From NCBI GenBank assembly GCA_013054445.1, contig JAAMPI010000002.1, positions 62,001 through 126,000 of the forward strand: DNA of 64,000 bases, read 5' to 3'. Below the pieces are notes generated by a model, which was not told the origin of the DNA, did no database searches, and worked only from the letters and a program-made list of their open reading frames with translations. Position 1 is the stretch's first letter, and every line of letters starts with the position of its first letter. The translations under genes and the position numbers were made by a program. This stretch comes from Cudoniella acicularis (taxonomy: Eukaryota; Ascomycota; Leotiomycetes; Helotiales; Helotiaceae). Shown here one piece after another: positions 12,241 through 24,018 of the stretch.

Positions 12241-12871
12241 TCACTCCCCAGCCTCAGCCTCAATCAAACTCTCCGCAACCCCAGGATAGCTCCAAATACC
12301 CGTAACCCTCAACCCAGCCTTCTCTAAAAGCTCCCTCCACTGCTTTTCCGTCCTCTCCCTCATGGCACCTAGAACAAGCATCAACTGATCCATCGACGTA
12401 GCAGCCACGCTCGCTTTTCCTCCGACACCATAATCTCATTCAGCAAAATCTTCGAATATCCCTTTTTTAATGCTGGCTTCAAATTAGTTAGAATGCGGAC
12501 GCAATCTTCATCGCTTTAGTCGTGGAGTACAGAGTGTAGGTAGTAGGCTCGAGCGTGAAGCACAGGTTGCGGAGTGAAGAAATCGTTGGCTGTGGCTTCG
12601 AATGTCGTTGGTGCCGGAGAGAGGGTAGAAATGACTTCAGCGCGGTCTTATAGGATGAGTTTTCCTGGCAAGGAGGGATATCTCGCTGACAATTCAAATA
12701 AATCACGGCCAAGGCCGCTACCGACATCTGCTATTAGCACATCGCTGGAAGTGGTGTTGAAGCCGGAGATTAAGCGAGCGGTTGCGGGGATACGTAGGAG
12801 TTTAGGGGAGCCATGATGGTGGGTTTAAGACCGTTGAAGGCGAGTTTGCAATGAGATTGTGCGAATGACAT
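12241..12871 (-). pseudogene. O-methyltransferase (plant-type/AflP-like) C-terminal remnant
   Basis: Minus-strand translation gives the SAM-binding half of a secondary-metabolism O-methyltransferase: motif I DVGSGLGRDLFELSARYPSL, then FFTPQPVLHARAYYL, LHD(stop)SDEDCVRIL, KILLNEIMV, and the C-terminal MDQLMLVLGAMRERTEKQWR. Family members run about 400 aa, so the dimerisation half is missing. Two in-frame TAA codons occur at 12648-12650 (the Q expected in LQD) and 12516-12518 (the W expected in HDWSDE). The last 60 residues are in another frame, with the shift near 12410-12430. CAA to TAA is one C-to-T change; TGG to TAA is two G-to-A changes, both RIP-type. It lies beside a Zn2Cys6 regulator and an efflux pump. 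Confidence 0.85.
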
Positions 12872-13268
12872 GGAGAGAAGATTAGGAGAGACTGTGTAGA
12901 AAGACGACGATGTTTTAAAGCTTTAATATATGGGTACCTACGTCGTAGGATTCATGTCACGTAAATTTTCAAGATTTTCTTGATGAAAGCAAACGTCAAT
13001 AATAATGCGAGGAAGGAGCTGTCAGGTCTGTCGGATGGTTGTACGTACTGTAAGCTTATGTAAGCGAGCCCCTTTTTCACCCCGCAGTTGCCCCCTTTCC
13101 TTTCGAGAATTAGGCGACACAAAAGATATTCAAGGAAACCGCACGTAAAATTATGAACTATTTACACTGCTTAGAAAAGAGCACAGCTGCAATATCGACA
13201 CAAAAAATTCTCAATGTATCGCAGTTAGATCGATTATATTTTTTCTTTTTTTAATGACAATACTTTCA
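12872..13268. other. Spacer between O-methyltransferase remnant and regulator
   Basis: Non-coding by inspection; nothing recognised. Confidence 0.5.
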
Positions 13269-15457
13269 CTAGTCTTGTGTTTGCATCCAATTCCAGTCTA
13301 TCGCGGTCCAGAACTGGTTCATGTCGACATCCATAAAAGCCTGTCCGGATATATCATTATCAGGCCCAGGTCCCGTCAAGTACTGTCCAAACTCCACTGG
13401 CATAGGCGTTAGAGATTCGTCAATGTTGATAGACGCAACACCAGCGTCGGGCTGCTGCTCAATGTTACTTCGATGTTGTTCAAAATCTGACCTCATCTGC
13501 GCTAATTTATTTTTCATATCCGACACAATGCGTGGTGGTTCTAGCGGCCTATCATTGTCTTGTTGTCTAGATAATGCTTCACGCATCTCCCAGGCCTGCA
13601 GCACAACTCGAGAGAAGACAATGAAAATTGGCTGGCCTTGTTTCGAATTCTTCACGCGAGCCGAGTAGTTGTCGCTCATGGAATCCCAAGCCTTTTGAGA
13701 GTGGTCCACAGTAGGCCGCTCTCTTAGATCTTGAAGAATGTGAACGTACGCAAGAAAGGGGAAGTCGAAGTGAATTAACCAAAGGTAACCTTTGGTGAGA
13801 GGTGAAGCCATAAGTTTCATGTCGCACTCGAGCATGCTTAGTGCATAGGAGATGGCAGCGTTACGTTGCGTATCCGTCTGCTGTGTAGTTGATGTCGAGT
13901 ATTTCGAATAGTGTTCCATGAGACGGCTTTTTGCAAGGTAACCTCGTGTTGTCCAGATTGTTATAAAGTGAAGCGAGTTTTCTGGATCGCAGAATGTGAG
14001 ATATTTGTCTTCTATAGTCTTTTCTAGGGTCATTAGCTCGCTGCCTTCTTGAACGGGGCCGTGGCGAGTATCTTTGGCTCGGGCAATAATGTTTGAGTGA
14101 AAGGCGCTGTGGCGGACGAAGTCGCCCAGTTCGCTGCGCACGACTGCAAAAATCGCCTCGGTGGGTTTTTCGTGAATCGCCGGCGAGGTTTTCATCTCTG
14201 GCCGGATTTCAGAATCATCCACGTTGAGAGGGGTCCTACAGTCCCAGGTAGGCGCTAACGTCGCCGTCTTATAATCGAGCATCTCACAGACACGGTTGTC
14301 GAAAATGACCAGCGACCACCACAGTCTTCGGCGCATCTCAGCCTCAAGAGTAGTATATCTGACATAGGTGGACTCGTCGTGAATACCCATGCGTTGTGCG
14401 GTGCGGATAGCAACGGCAAGCATTGAGGACAGAGACCGGGGGTCTGTCTCGGGTCTGACCGAGACCTAGAAGTGTCTGGTTAGAAGGAATTGTATAGGTA
14501 CATGTATACAAGACGGCAACCAAATATGGACGGGCTTACCAAATAGAGATATAATGCTGTCAAGCAGTCACGATCACCAGACCGCCAAGCCCTACAGTTC
14601 AGCAGCGCTTGCTGACATGCGAACTGATAGCTTGCTAGAAGATCCTTCCTCGGTGACCCAAATAATGTATAGCATTCATCTTCGGTGAGACTTAAAATAG
14701 AGACGCAATAAATACTGAACATGAGCGCTTCTAATATAGGACTGATATTTTCCATATCGCAGGCAGCGTCGATGATACGTGCTTGTAGTGTAGGTGTATG
14801 CGTGACTTTGAGTAACGGGTTGACGTTTTCGAGATAAATCTGCCATAGCCTGAAGATTTAGACTTGTTCTGGGTGCAAGGTAGCGAGATGGGTATTTGTC
14901 TTGGGTGAACCAAACAGAAGGTGGTCGTTGCTTTCACTTTGATACGTGATATCCCACGCGTGCTTTATGACAGCGTCCCGCATATCATCATTACTCGTAT
15001 CTTGCAGGAAACAGATTTGACTTATGGCGTGCCAGAAATCCCTCATCCAGAGATATGTGCTGTCGGGGAAGCGGGACTCGGCCTCGTACACTGTTTTAGA
15101 CTTGACAGTCATTTCCTCCCTTGGTTCTCTTCCCCCTTTTGACACTTTTGAATGAGCATCGTCTACAGATTCAGAGCTTCTGCCGTCCTCACTGAGAGAT
15201 GTGAGCTCTGCAGCTGCGACTGCGGTAGATGTGTGCTTGTGCAAAGGCTCGAACTTGATGTTGTTCTTGCGAAGCAGGCCTTCGTAGTGCCGGAGGCGCT
15301 CCAACAGCTCTCGCTCTGGAAATCTGCGGTGGCGAGGGGCGAGTGAAGCTGGCACACACTGCTTCCCTGCCCTGACGCATTTTGCACAGGGGAATTTGCG
15401 ATCGCACTTGACTTTGTGCTGCTGACACAGCGCGCACGCAAGCACCCGCTGCGACAT
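13269..15457 (-). pseudogene. Zn2Cys6 fungal transcription factor with in-frame stop
   Basis: Nuclear regulator of the Gal4 type with a fungal-specific middle homology region. Exons 15457-14540 and 14465-13269 join in frame to 704 codons. The N-terminus has the six-cysteine cluster CALCQQHKVKCDRKFPCAKC followed by CVPAS, then a short leucine-rich coiled coil (RELLERLRHYEGLL). The middle homology motif is clear (AVAIRTAQRMGIHD, EAEMRRRLWWSLVIFDNRV). Codon 200 (14858-14860) is TAA, inside a conserved block that should read V-Q/K-IFRLWQIYLENVNPLL; the frame is open and homologous on both sides, so this is a nonsense change rather than an intron. Divergent from the DHA2 pump, which it might have controlled. 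It could be a non-functional allele or an assembly error. Confidence 0.85.
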
Positions 15458-15592
15458 ACGAGTACTGAAGTCTGGTTAGACTGTGGGCTGTGGAATGTGA
15501 CTGGGAGTCGGATCGCAAACGGAGACAGAGATGAAGTCGGGCATTAAGTTAGCCGTCTCGAGCTTTTGAAGCTTTTAGGATAGCCAAATGAG

Positions 15593-15992
15593 GATCGGGT
15601 TCTAGAAAACCCCGATCTGGCTTATGTAAGTAATCCTACCTTTCTGCTTGGTTTAGGGTTAAGTCGGGCTTTTCTGCTTCCCGAACACAGAGAAGTATCT
15701 GAAGCATATCAATAAGGAATCTATAAGCAAGCATAACCTATGGAGTATAGGTACCGATCCTTATATTAAGCCGAAGAGATACCAACGGCACGTGATTGCT
15801 TACACGTGATAATAATCACTTTTCAAGAATAAGGGCTCTTGGTTTCTAGGGCTTTGCTTCTTGTAGGGTAGTCTCTACATAAGATCTACTCCCTTTTTCT
15901 AATCTATTTATTTACCTTGCCTATTTTGGTCCATTTCCTGAGATAAATCTCTCGAGTGTGTAAGCCAGATCGGGTTTTAGTAAAGCCCGAAC
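15593..15992. repeat. Inverted-repeat element (possible MITE) in divergent promoter
   Basis: Two related arms face each other about 330 bp apart: 15593-15626 and, reverse-complemented, 15960-15992. Both share the core AAAACC(C)CGATCTGGCTTA. Each arm is also partly self-complementary (GATCGGGTT...AACCCCGATC). The interior is AT-rich and contains two CACGTGAT-like motifs near 15790-15810. This is the layout of a small non-autonomous DNA element, but no target-site duplication was found. It separates the regulator and DHA2 pump starts. Confidence 0.55.
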
Positions 15993-16280
15993 GCAGTTCT
16001 TGACACCATACCACAACCCCTTTATATCGTGCTTTCCTAGAGCCCGATTAAAAATTTGTGTGTAATTTCCAACCTAAAATTTCCATTTGCTCCCCGCCCT
16101 TAAAAGTCAGAAATTTTCCATCCACCTCTAGTTTTTCAAACATATATTCCGTCTTATTGTCCACCGACAAGCTGTCCAATTCGTCAGTAGTTATATCAAC
16201 AACTCTTGGCTTTCCCTCTAGCCAACTCGCGATCGATAGATTCTCAACGTTGGGGTGGAATAACAAGTTTCACCATCACC

Positions 16281-18225
16281 ATGACATCTCAACATCCAAC
16301 TACTCCCCAAAGCGCCAAATCTACCGCTGAAGATTCATCAGACTTAGCTACAACAGAGGCCGGCAAGATTTCTCACGATGTTGCTATCACAGAAAATCCC
16401 AGCAAGCCCGACAACCCCCAGCCCGACTCCCAGCCGAAGCAGTCGACCACGATGACTATCCTCTTGCTGGTCTCGGTCCTCTCAAGCACCTTTCTAGTCG
16501 CTCTAGACAGAACCATCATCTCAACGGTATAAGGACACCCCATTGAAAAAACCTCGCATCCAGACGGCTTTTGTTGTTGCGCATGTGCTGACTTGTTTTG
16601 GTTAGGCCATACCTCAAATCACTGATGATTTCAATTCCCTCACTGACGTCGGCTGGTACGGAAGCGCATATTTATTGACATTTTGCGCTTTCCAGCTGTT
16701 GTTTGGAAAGATTTACACATTTTTTTCTGTGAAAGCCGTCCTTCTCACAAGTATCCTAGTATTTGAGGTTGCTTCTGCTATCTGCGGAGCAGCTCCAAAC
16801 TCAATAGCCTTCATCGTTGGAAGAGCAATTGCCGGAGTTGGCGCCGCCGGTATCATGACTGGAACTGTAAGTTTACCACTGATCCATACTTCCCTTCGTA
16901 GCCTCAATTATTAATGAATGTTTTCTAGATCGTATGCATTGTTTACGTTGTTCCTTTGCGAAATCGTCCACAAATACAAGGCCTCTTCGGCGCCCTTTTT
17001 GGCATTGCTGCGATTATGGGTCCTTTGGTTGGGGGTGCCTTTACCTCAAATGTGACATGGAGGTGGTGCTTTTATATCAATTTGCCACTTGGTGGCATGG
17101 CGATGATCATCATCGCCCCCTTTCTCAACATCCCCGACCGAGATACAACCAAGCTCCCCCTAACGGAGAAGCTGAGGCAACTTGATGCACTTGGCACTAC
17201 ATTCCTGGTACCCGGTGTGGTCTGTCTTCTATTAGCACTTCAGTGGGGCGGCCAGAAGTATGATGTGAGTTACAGGCACTATCATCTTGACTTCCCAGCG
17301 TACTGACAATCTCTAGTGGGGTAATGGGCGTATCATAGCATTATTAGCTCTTACGGGGGTATTGCTAGTTGCTTTTTCTGCTGTCCAAATCTTGCTTCCT
17401 ACAACAGCAACACTTCCACCACGTATTTTCAAGCAGCGGAGCGTCGTTGCTGCCTTGATATCAACTCTTTGCATCGGCTCTGGAAACTATATATTCGGTA
17501 AGAAGACCACATTGTGAAGCATTATTTCTTGATAACTAATCTTAATTATAGTCTACTTCCTTCCAATCTGGTTTCAGTCTATAAAAGGTGTAACTGCTGC
17601 AGAATCTGGCATCCGGCTCCTGCCTTTGATGTTATCAATGGTCTTCGGATCAATTTCGGGTGGACTCATAAATTCGAAGATCGGATACTACACACCGCTT
17701 GCCATCATAGGATCCTGTATCATGTCCGTCGGGGCCGGACTTCTCACAACCCTTCAGGTCGATACCGGCGAAGCGAAGTGGCTCGGTTATCAAATTTTAT
17801 ATGGAATTGGCTTGGGCTTGTGCTTTCAAGTACCGAACCTCGCTACGCAAACTGCTCTGCCGAAAAAATATGTGCCAATCGGCTTAGCACTGATGTTATT
17901 TGGTCAGCTCCTAGGTGCAGCTGTGTTTGTTGCTGTTGGGGAGAACGTATTGAGCAATCAGCTTGTGCAAAGACTTTCTGAGATCCCGGGGTTCAACTCG
18001 AGCCTTATTACTGAGGGTGGCGCTACCTCGCTACTTGGTAAGCTGCCTGGGAATTTACAAGAGACGGTCCTCACAGCTTATAACGAGGCGCTGCGAAAGG
18101 TTTTCCAGGTTGGGTTGATAGTGTCGTGTTTTGCAGCCCTCAGTTCAGCTACCCTTGAGTGGAGGAGCATCAAGAAGCCCGAGGCAAAGATTGCTGCTGA
18201 GGTCAGTGGAGTGGTTGAAAAGTAG
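16281..18225 (+). CDS. MFS efflux pump, DHA2 (14-TM) family
   Basis: Drug:proton antiporter of the TOXA/AflT kind in the plasma membrane. Exons 16281-16526, 16606-16866, 16929-17264, 17317-17497 and 17552-18225 join in frame to 565 aa. A polar Ser/Thr/Pro tail of about 55 residues precedes TM1 ([20 protein letters not shown], the DHA2 motif D1). Others seen: [23 protein letters not shown] (antiporter motif C region), [34 protein letters not shown]. The length fits 14 TMs. It is divergent from the Zn2Cys6 gene, typical of toxin or metabolite clusters. The frame is intact, unlike its neighbours. Substrate unknown. Confidence 0.9.
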
Positions 18226-19173
18226 AAGGTCGGGGAGACAACAAACTAAAGAGGCAGAAAACGTAGATGTAAGATAGTAACACTGTTGCAAAAGAATTGA
18301 AAAACAAAATTTTCTGGAGCAGACCGCCGATTATTAAAATAGGAGTTCATGTGTTTTTGAGTAAATGGAGATGCGACAGCTCTGCCGTCGAGGGTTGCTG
18401 CTGTGAACGTTATGGTTTATGCGAGAACGTCTTACCCCGCCCCCCTGAGGCCCTCTTCTCTTTCGCTTAGCAAGTTAGCAACCCTCGCCCAACCACCGCC
18501 TTAATAATATATGGTTTTCACACGTCAGTCCTAACGTGAAGTCTCTCGGAAAACATAATTTTTGTTTCTAATGCCCAGGACGCACGCACAGAGCACTTAT
18601 TTAGCATAGTGTATTAAATGCATATTGTGGCTTTTACTGGTCATTCGGGGCCCCACCTGAATATCTCTAAGGAAATATATTTTCGGTGAGTTTTAATAAA
18701 CGAAGGCGGGAAGTGGGTAACATGGTGACATGGGCAGTGACCTGAATGTAACGCATCAAAGTGGCGAGGGTTTCCTATTATAGAATTACCAATATGTACC
18801 TCCGTATTAGGACTAGCAGTTTTTCAGCTTTCCAAGCCACCTAGACACCGTCCGAGTCCTGATAAGAAAGCTGCACACCGCGCGCGGGCGGCACGCGTCG
18901 CATCCCACTTTATAATCCGAACGTTCGACTTGAACAACTGCGGACGGTTCACAAGCTCCGAATGATAGAGTTCATGCGTACCATAAAGTCAACCATTGTT
19001 GCAGCGACTAGCGACTAAGCTAAGTTGATTTTGTATGCCCTGGTCTTTTCACTTCGTCTGCGAGAACGAGCTAATAACGCAGATTAAAACTAGCAAAAAC
19101 CCAACAATCTCCCCACACGACCCCTCGAGTTGCTCCGTCAAAGCTCGCATCTAGTCCTAGGCTTTCGAATACA
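18226..19173. other. Intergenic spacer
   Basis: About 950 bp between two plus-strand genes. A GC-rich patch (CACCGCGCGCGGGCGGCACGC, near 18875-18895) precedes the next gene. No ORF, RNA gene or repeat was recognised. Confidence 0.45.
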
Positions 19174-19551
19174 ATGCAATTCCAAACGGTCCAAGAGCCT
19201 ACCTTCCCCCTCGCCGAACCCCCAACATGCCGAACATGTGGTAGTCCTGGGCTGCGGCCGGATGTCCTCCAAAACAATCCTATCGGCAATGCTGGGAGAC
19301 CATATTACATATGCTCCGGTCGCCACAAGGGAAACCAGGGATATTTCATCTCTTTCGACGACGATATCGGTATTGATGTTGGAAATCCGCAGTGCTTTTG
19401 CAGATATACTACCCGTCTCTCTAGTAGGAGAAATGAGGAAGGCCAGTTCTATTCTTGTCCGATAGGCAGGTGTGGTTTTATGCGGAATGGGCCGCCGATA
19501 GCATCGCAGTCCATGAGCAATGAAGATATGATGGATTGGACGAGTACATGA
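19174..19551 (+). CDS. Small protein with two GRF-like zinc ribbons
   Basis: A 125-aa single-exon protein. The first half has CRTCGSPG...NAGRPYYICSG and the second half CFCRYTTRLS...EGQFYSCPIGRCGFM. This alternation of CxCG, a GR/GQ-F/Y-Y-x-C turn and a closing Cys resembles the GRF zinc finger of topoisomerase III and APE2-type proteins, which bind single-stranded nucleic acid. The Cys count and spacing are imperfect, so the zinc call is an inference. No other domain is present. Upstream sequence is compatible with the start at 19174. Confidence 0.6.
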   Translation: MQFQTVQEPTFPLAEPPTCRTCGSPGLRPDVLQNNPIGNAGRPYYICSGRHKGNQGYFISFDDDIGIDVGNPQCFCRYTTRLSSRRNEEGQFYSCPIGRCGFMRNGPPIASQSMSNEDMMDWTST

Positions 19552-21036
19552 AAAACTATCGTTGGATGAAATTAATTTGTCCATTAAAAATTGCGCATCA
19601 TTCCTTCCTCCAGCGTTGAAAGTCTCGTTGCAAGTCTCGTTGCAAGTCTCGTTGCGACCTCAACTATTCCTCTCTGTGAGAGTGAAGGAACTGGTACGAA
19701 TGCAAAATTAGTATCGTTTATCCTTTCCAGAGTTGATCGAGCCCAGTCTCAAAATCACAATGTTCTAGATAAATAACCTTCACATCTTTCCCTCTTTTCT
19801 CAAGCAACAGCATTATTACCCCCATAAACAGCTCTATGCTATAAATGCTTATATGTCCGTCCGTCTTACCATATTCGTTCTTCATCCCCCTTTCATATCT
19901 TCTTTTCTCCTAGTCACACTTTTTCACTGTCTCTCTCGTCCTATACACAATCTCCATCAGCTGTTTCCTCTCCTTCTACAGATCACTCTTATCTTTTGCC
20001 AAGGAGCAGAAATGCCTCAGCGCTAGATCCGCCTCCACCCACCTTGCTCACACTTCCTGTGGCTATGTCCTAATAGAGGTGCTGTAACTACTATAAACAG
20101 TGTGCTAATAGATTACTTATTGCTTTCCTGATAGTATCCCTTTGGCAAATGTACGTTCCAAAAACTCGCTTCTTGCAAGTTTCGGGCGAGCGAGCGGGGA
20201 ACTTGATCTTGATGCAGTGACGGCGGTGTGGCTGAATGCGATCGACGACTGTAACTTTTAAGCGAAAAAGACACTTCAAAATAATTAAATAGCTACTAAT
20301 TGCTACTTTATTTAAATCAGGGAAAATAATCTTAAGATCTTAAAAGAATCAATGTATTCAAGCGTTTTAAACTATCTTTGTCGAAAGTTATTTAACTTTT
20401 GAAGTGTTTTCGTTCCGATGATGATGCGAGGGATTAGCGATTGCTCGCTAAATTACAGTGAGGCAGTGCGCTATATTTTAGCGACTAAGGCCCTGCAGCT
20501 CCGTGATCGAGAACTTTTCGTGCGTGAAATAGCGCGTCTGCGCTGTAATCAAATCCAGATTGTTATAGTTAACTGGTTAAAGGTCTTAGCTTACAGAATG
20601 GCATTAATTGGAAAAATTTAGAGCTCAGCACTTAAGGACAAGCTGATTGAAAAAGAAATTTCAAGTGAAAATGCTCACGAAATTATAGGCTAATGAAGAA
20701 ACTTTAATAATAGTATTCTAGCTCATCTAATGCGATATTTTGATAGGCCAAGTGGCGAAACCTCAACGATACCATAAGATCCACAATATCACGTCTGATA
20801 CGAAGTGTATTCGAAATAATCACCGGGATTGCTGTATCCAACATCATACGGATCGCTTCTCCTTATCACATAAATGATTTAAAAATTGTTGAAATCAGAC
20901 TCCCCGCTGAAATCAGGCCTCTTTGGTCAGAAGCTATATATTCCAGCATTTGATCTATACCAGGTATGTAGATCTTTGTTTCTCATTAACCTCGTTTTGT
21001 AAGAACTGATACGATGGCTTGCTCTCCCAATCCATA
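19552..21036. other. Long gene-poor spacer
   Basis: About 1.5 kb. It includes a 3 x 12-bp tandem repeat (19621-19656), a CT-rich tract around 19860-19990 and an AT-rich stretch from 20280. Short open frames (e.g. 20418-20621) have no recognisable domain. No gene is supported. Confidence 0.45.
19621..19656. repeat. 12-bp tandem repeat, three copies
   Basis: Three head-to-tail copies of AGTCTCGTTGCA (last copy ends in G). Just downstream of the GRF-like gene. Confidence 0.8.
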
Positions 21037-22624
21037 TCAGTCTTCATCGCCAACAGCACAGTACGGACTACGAGCTCTAAGCCTTTCGCCATAGAACCAC
21101 AAAACGATCACGACGGTTATGCCAAATACTGCAAACCCGCCCGCCAGTGCTGTCGCTCCCAATCCGAAACCCAAGCTATCGAACATGTAAGGAGCAAACA
21201 GCGGAAAGAGAGCAGCGGTAAGGCTTCGCAAAACAAGGTTTGTCGAAATGGCGGACGCTGCATATCGCGTGTACGTGTCAATGGTGTAGACTGACACGCA
21301 TCCGGAGCACACGTAAACGCCCATGGCAAATATCAAGCTCCCCAGGTTTGGCACTATCCAGTGTACCTTGACTTGGCCAGACCATCCCCACAACAGCAAT
21401 CCGATAGGGACAAGTGTAGTGCCTATAGCCATTGGGGGAATGCGAAACTCAGGGTGGCCAATTCCATGATTGCGGATTTTCAGTCGGGAGTAGACCGAGT
21501 CGCTGAGAGGGCCGGCGATGTTCACACCAGCGATAAGACCGATGGCGAAGGATATGTAGTTTAAGCTCCCAGTACCGACACTTTGGCCATATTGCTGCGT
21601 CCACATGCGGGGATACATGAAGAGGAACAAGAACATGGTGCCGTATAAAAGTGCCATGTACCCGGCCAGGAGTTGTATAATGATCTGAGTGCCAAGCATA
21701 CGAAACGGCCTCTGAAGATTGGTTCGCATGAGATCGAGAAAATGACTCATTCCGCCCGAAACATTTAGCGGGTTCTTTTGTTCAGTTTTCTCCTTTTTGC
21801 TGCGAAGTTCCTCTAGTCTCGGCTCGTACGTCTCGCGCAAGAAGGCAATGGCGAGAATGATGACCACGGCCGACGTAATGGAAGTGATCCAGAACACCCA
21901 TCGCCAGTCTATTCCATCCGAAATAAAAGCACCGCAGATGGGCCCAAGGGCAGGGCCGAGAAGCGGCGCAGCCATGTAAATGGCAAACGCCTTTCCCCTA
22001 TCGTCAGCCCGCCATAGGTCGCTGAGAACTCCACCCGCAGTGGCATCGGCAACGGATGCTCCAAAACCGGAGAGCAGTCTGAAAGCAAGAATCTGGCCAA
22101 GGGTCCGGGCCGCTCCACATCCCGTATTCCAGATGACGAAAATGGTGCTGCCGATGATGAGAACGGGTTTGCGGCCGTAAACTTCGGACAGTGGTGCCAG
22201 TATCAACGGCGACAGACCGACTCCGATTAGGATCAAGGAGTTTACGAGAAGCCAGTCATAGGCGTGCGAAATACCCAAATCGCGTGAGACTTGTTCCTCA
22301 ACTGGAGCCAGCATTGTTTCTGCAAGAGGTTGCAGGAAGGCGAAGCCCGAGAGGATGAGCGTTGCCGTCCATTTCTTGGTACGAGGCCAGTCTTTTGGAT
22401 GGCGGTACAGATCCGTGGGTTCAATTTCTGACCTTGGTAGCTGCAAAGTATATCCATCAGTTTAATGTTTTGCATTTTTGGATGTATTTGTAATGATAAA
22501 CATGATGCCTCCCACGTACCGATTCAGTTGGAGTTTTCTCATTGGTATCGTTGGTTGCTGCTTCTGGGACGCTCCCATGCTCTACATGAGCTAGGGCTTC
22601 AACTTCTGCTTGTGTTGACTCCAT
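21037..22624 (-). CDS. MFS transporter, DHA1 (12-TM) family
   Basis: Exon 1 22624-22520 and exon 2 22440-21037 join in frame to 502 aa. A cytosolic acidic N-tail is followed by 12 likely TMs. Motifs: LSPLILAPLSEVYGRKPVLI (MFS signature G-x-L-S/D-x-x-GRK between TM2 and TM3), RLLSGFGASVADATAGGVLS, APLLGPALGPICGAFI (antiporter-type motif), DWRWVFWITSI, and PIGLLLWGWSGQ. This is the polyamine/multidrug DHA1 group of fungal plasma membranes. Substrate unknown. The frame is intact. It is the second efflux pump within 5 kb and may belong to the same decayed metabolite locus. Confidence 0.9.
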
Positions 22625-23370
22625 TTCGGGGCCACTGTCTATGAGGGGATGGTTGGATATATGTGACAGACCATTAGACAGTCTCTTTGTTCATCTTGAA
22701 TTTGACAAGTCTTCGTTGTTGGTTAGGAAGGGGATGCAGCAACGTTGCCAAGAAACGCCATTGTGCGACCTACCATATCAGGAACATCAGTACAAGGTAG
22801 GTACGAACAAACCTCGTCTTGTTGGTATTCACTGCTCATTTCTAATTGCTGTGAACCAACTGCATGAGTGCTGACGTGATCGCAACACAAGGGGTGAGAT
22901 TTAGCCACACGATCCGTTGGATTTCAGTTTTCTTTTGGTTCCAAATCAAAAAGCTCGGTTTTGAATTTACTTATCCAAATTGTATCTTTAGTTCTAGAGT
23001 ATAGAAAAATTCTTAGCTATAGGACTTTTTACTTTCCAGATACTGAACTTATGTAGAGATTCATTACCGAATTAGGTAACGATTTTTGACATTAGCTGTT
23101 TGACAGTTTGACTATTTCGTCGAAACGTTAATGTTCAATCCTTTTAATTAATCAATTACAAGTTTTATTCTAAATTTTATTACATTACTGAGCGGGAAGT
23201 TACGGCCATTTGGGTTTACTTAGGAGACAAATCCATGGATAATATGTGTGGCTAAATGTCTGTCTCTAATAAAGGAAAGGCTGCGCTCCTCCCAGCCTCA
23301 CTGCCAAGTATCCTATCTCAGTTCCTGCAGGTAGACAGATCGAATAGTGTGTTACATCCAGCAACATAAA
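22625..23370. other. Intergenic, AT-rich
   Basis: Upstream of the DHA1 gene and downstream of the CmcJ-like gene. The 22960-23170 part is strongly AT-rich. Nothing coding recognised. Confidence 0.45.
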
Positions 23371-24018
23371 TCAGCAATCCCCAATACCTTGAAAAGTCTC
23401 GGAAAAGACCAATGTCCGAACTTCAATGCTCCGCCTCGCCTTTGCAGTTTCGGCCACGTTATGGTGTCTTATACTAGCATGTAAAGCATCTGCACATGTA
23501 TGGTTAGCGCCTGTTGTGGAGTTGGATGCATGTCTGCGCAGATAGAAATTACAAGGTTCTTGGATGCCTGGCTCCGAATCAAAATGCTTGAAAATCAATG
23601 CCTCATCCGGGCACTGTTTGTTCAGAAAGTACCATTTCTGTGCCTCATCGTATCTTGCGTAGTAATGAGTGCTGATGCTGCCTTGCCGGATTGAGTCGGT
23701 TTCGGCAAGGTCATCGGACTTCACCGTTGTTCCGTCACAAACCGCGAGGGCCCATTCATCCACCTCATGTGACAATGGCTTCCACACACTATGTAAAAGA
23801 AGAAGACGCTTGTTACCTGACGTCAGTCTTTGAGATACCCAAGGAAAAGATAATTACTTGACGGCTCTGATGCGTTGGCCCAGAATCTGTCCCGCCACTT
23901 CGGGAAAACTGTTCTGAATCCGCTGAAAGATAGAAATAGGGCTCGTTTCAATATGGGCGAAGTTGCTTGGGAGAAGCGCTTGCGTTTGGTCGCTGAAGTT
24001 GATCTTCTGGCCCACCAT
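23371..24018 (-). pseudogene. CmcJ/NvfI-like oxygenase-family gene, N-terminally short
   Basis: Exons 24018-23858, 23788-23553 and 23489-23371 join in frame to 171 aa. The product matches the fungal '7-alpha-cephem-methoxylase P8 chain related'/CmcJ family of secondary metabolism: NFAHIETSP, then RIRAVNVWKPL, DEWALAVCDG, QKWYFLNKQCPDEALIFKHFDS and RRSIEVRTLVF. Usual length is roughly 270-350 aa, so the N-terminal half is absent. The homologous frame continues upstream to about 24095 but meets a TAA at about 24073. The second intron (63 nt) has no stop and keeps frame, so retention would add 21 residues. It is either a truncated gene or one with a missed 5' exon. Confidence 0.6.

Noticed and set aside
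20418..20621. 67-codon ORF in the 19.5-21 kb spacer
   Set aside because: Short, isolated in AT-rich sequence, no homology recognised; not enough to call a gene.
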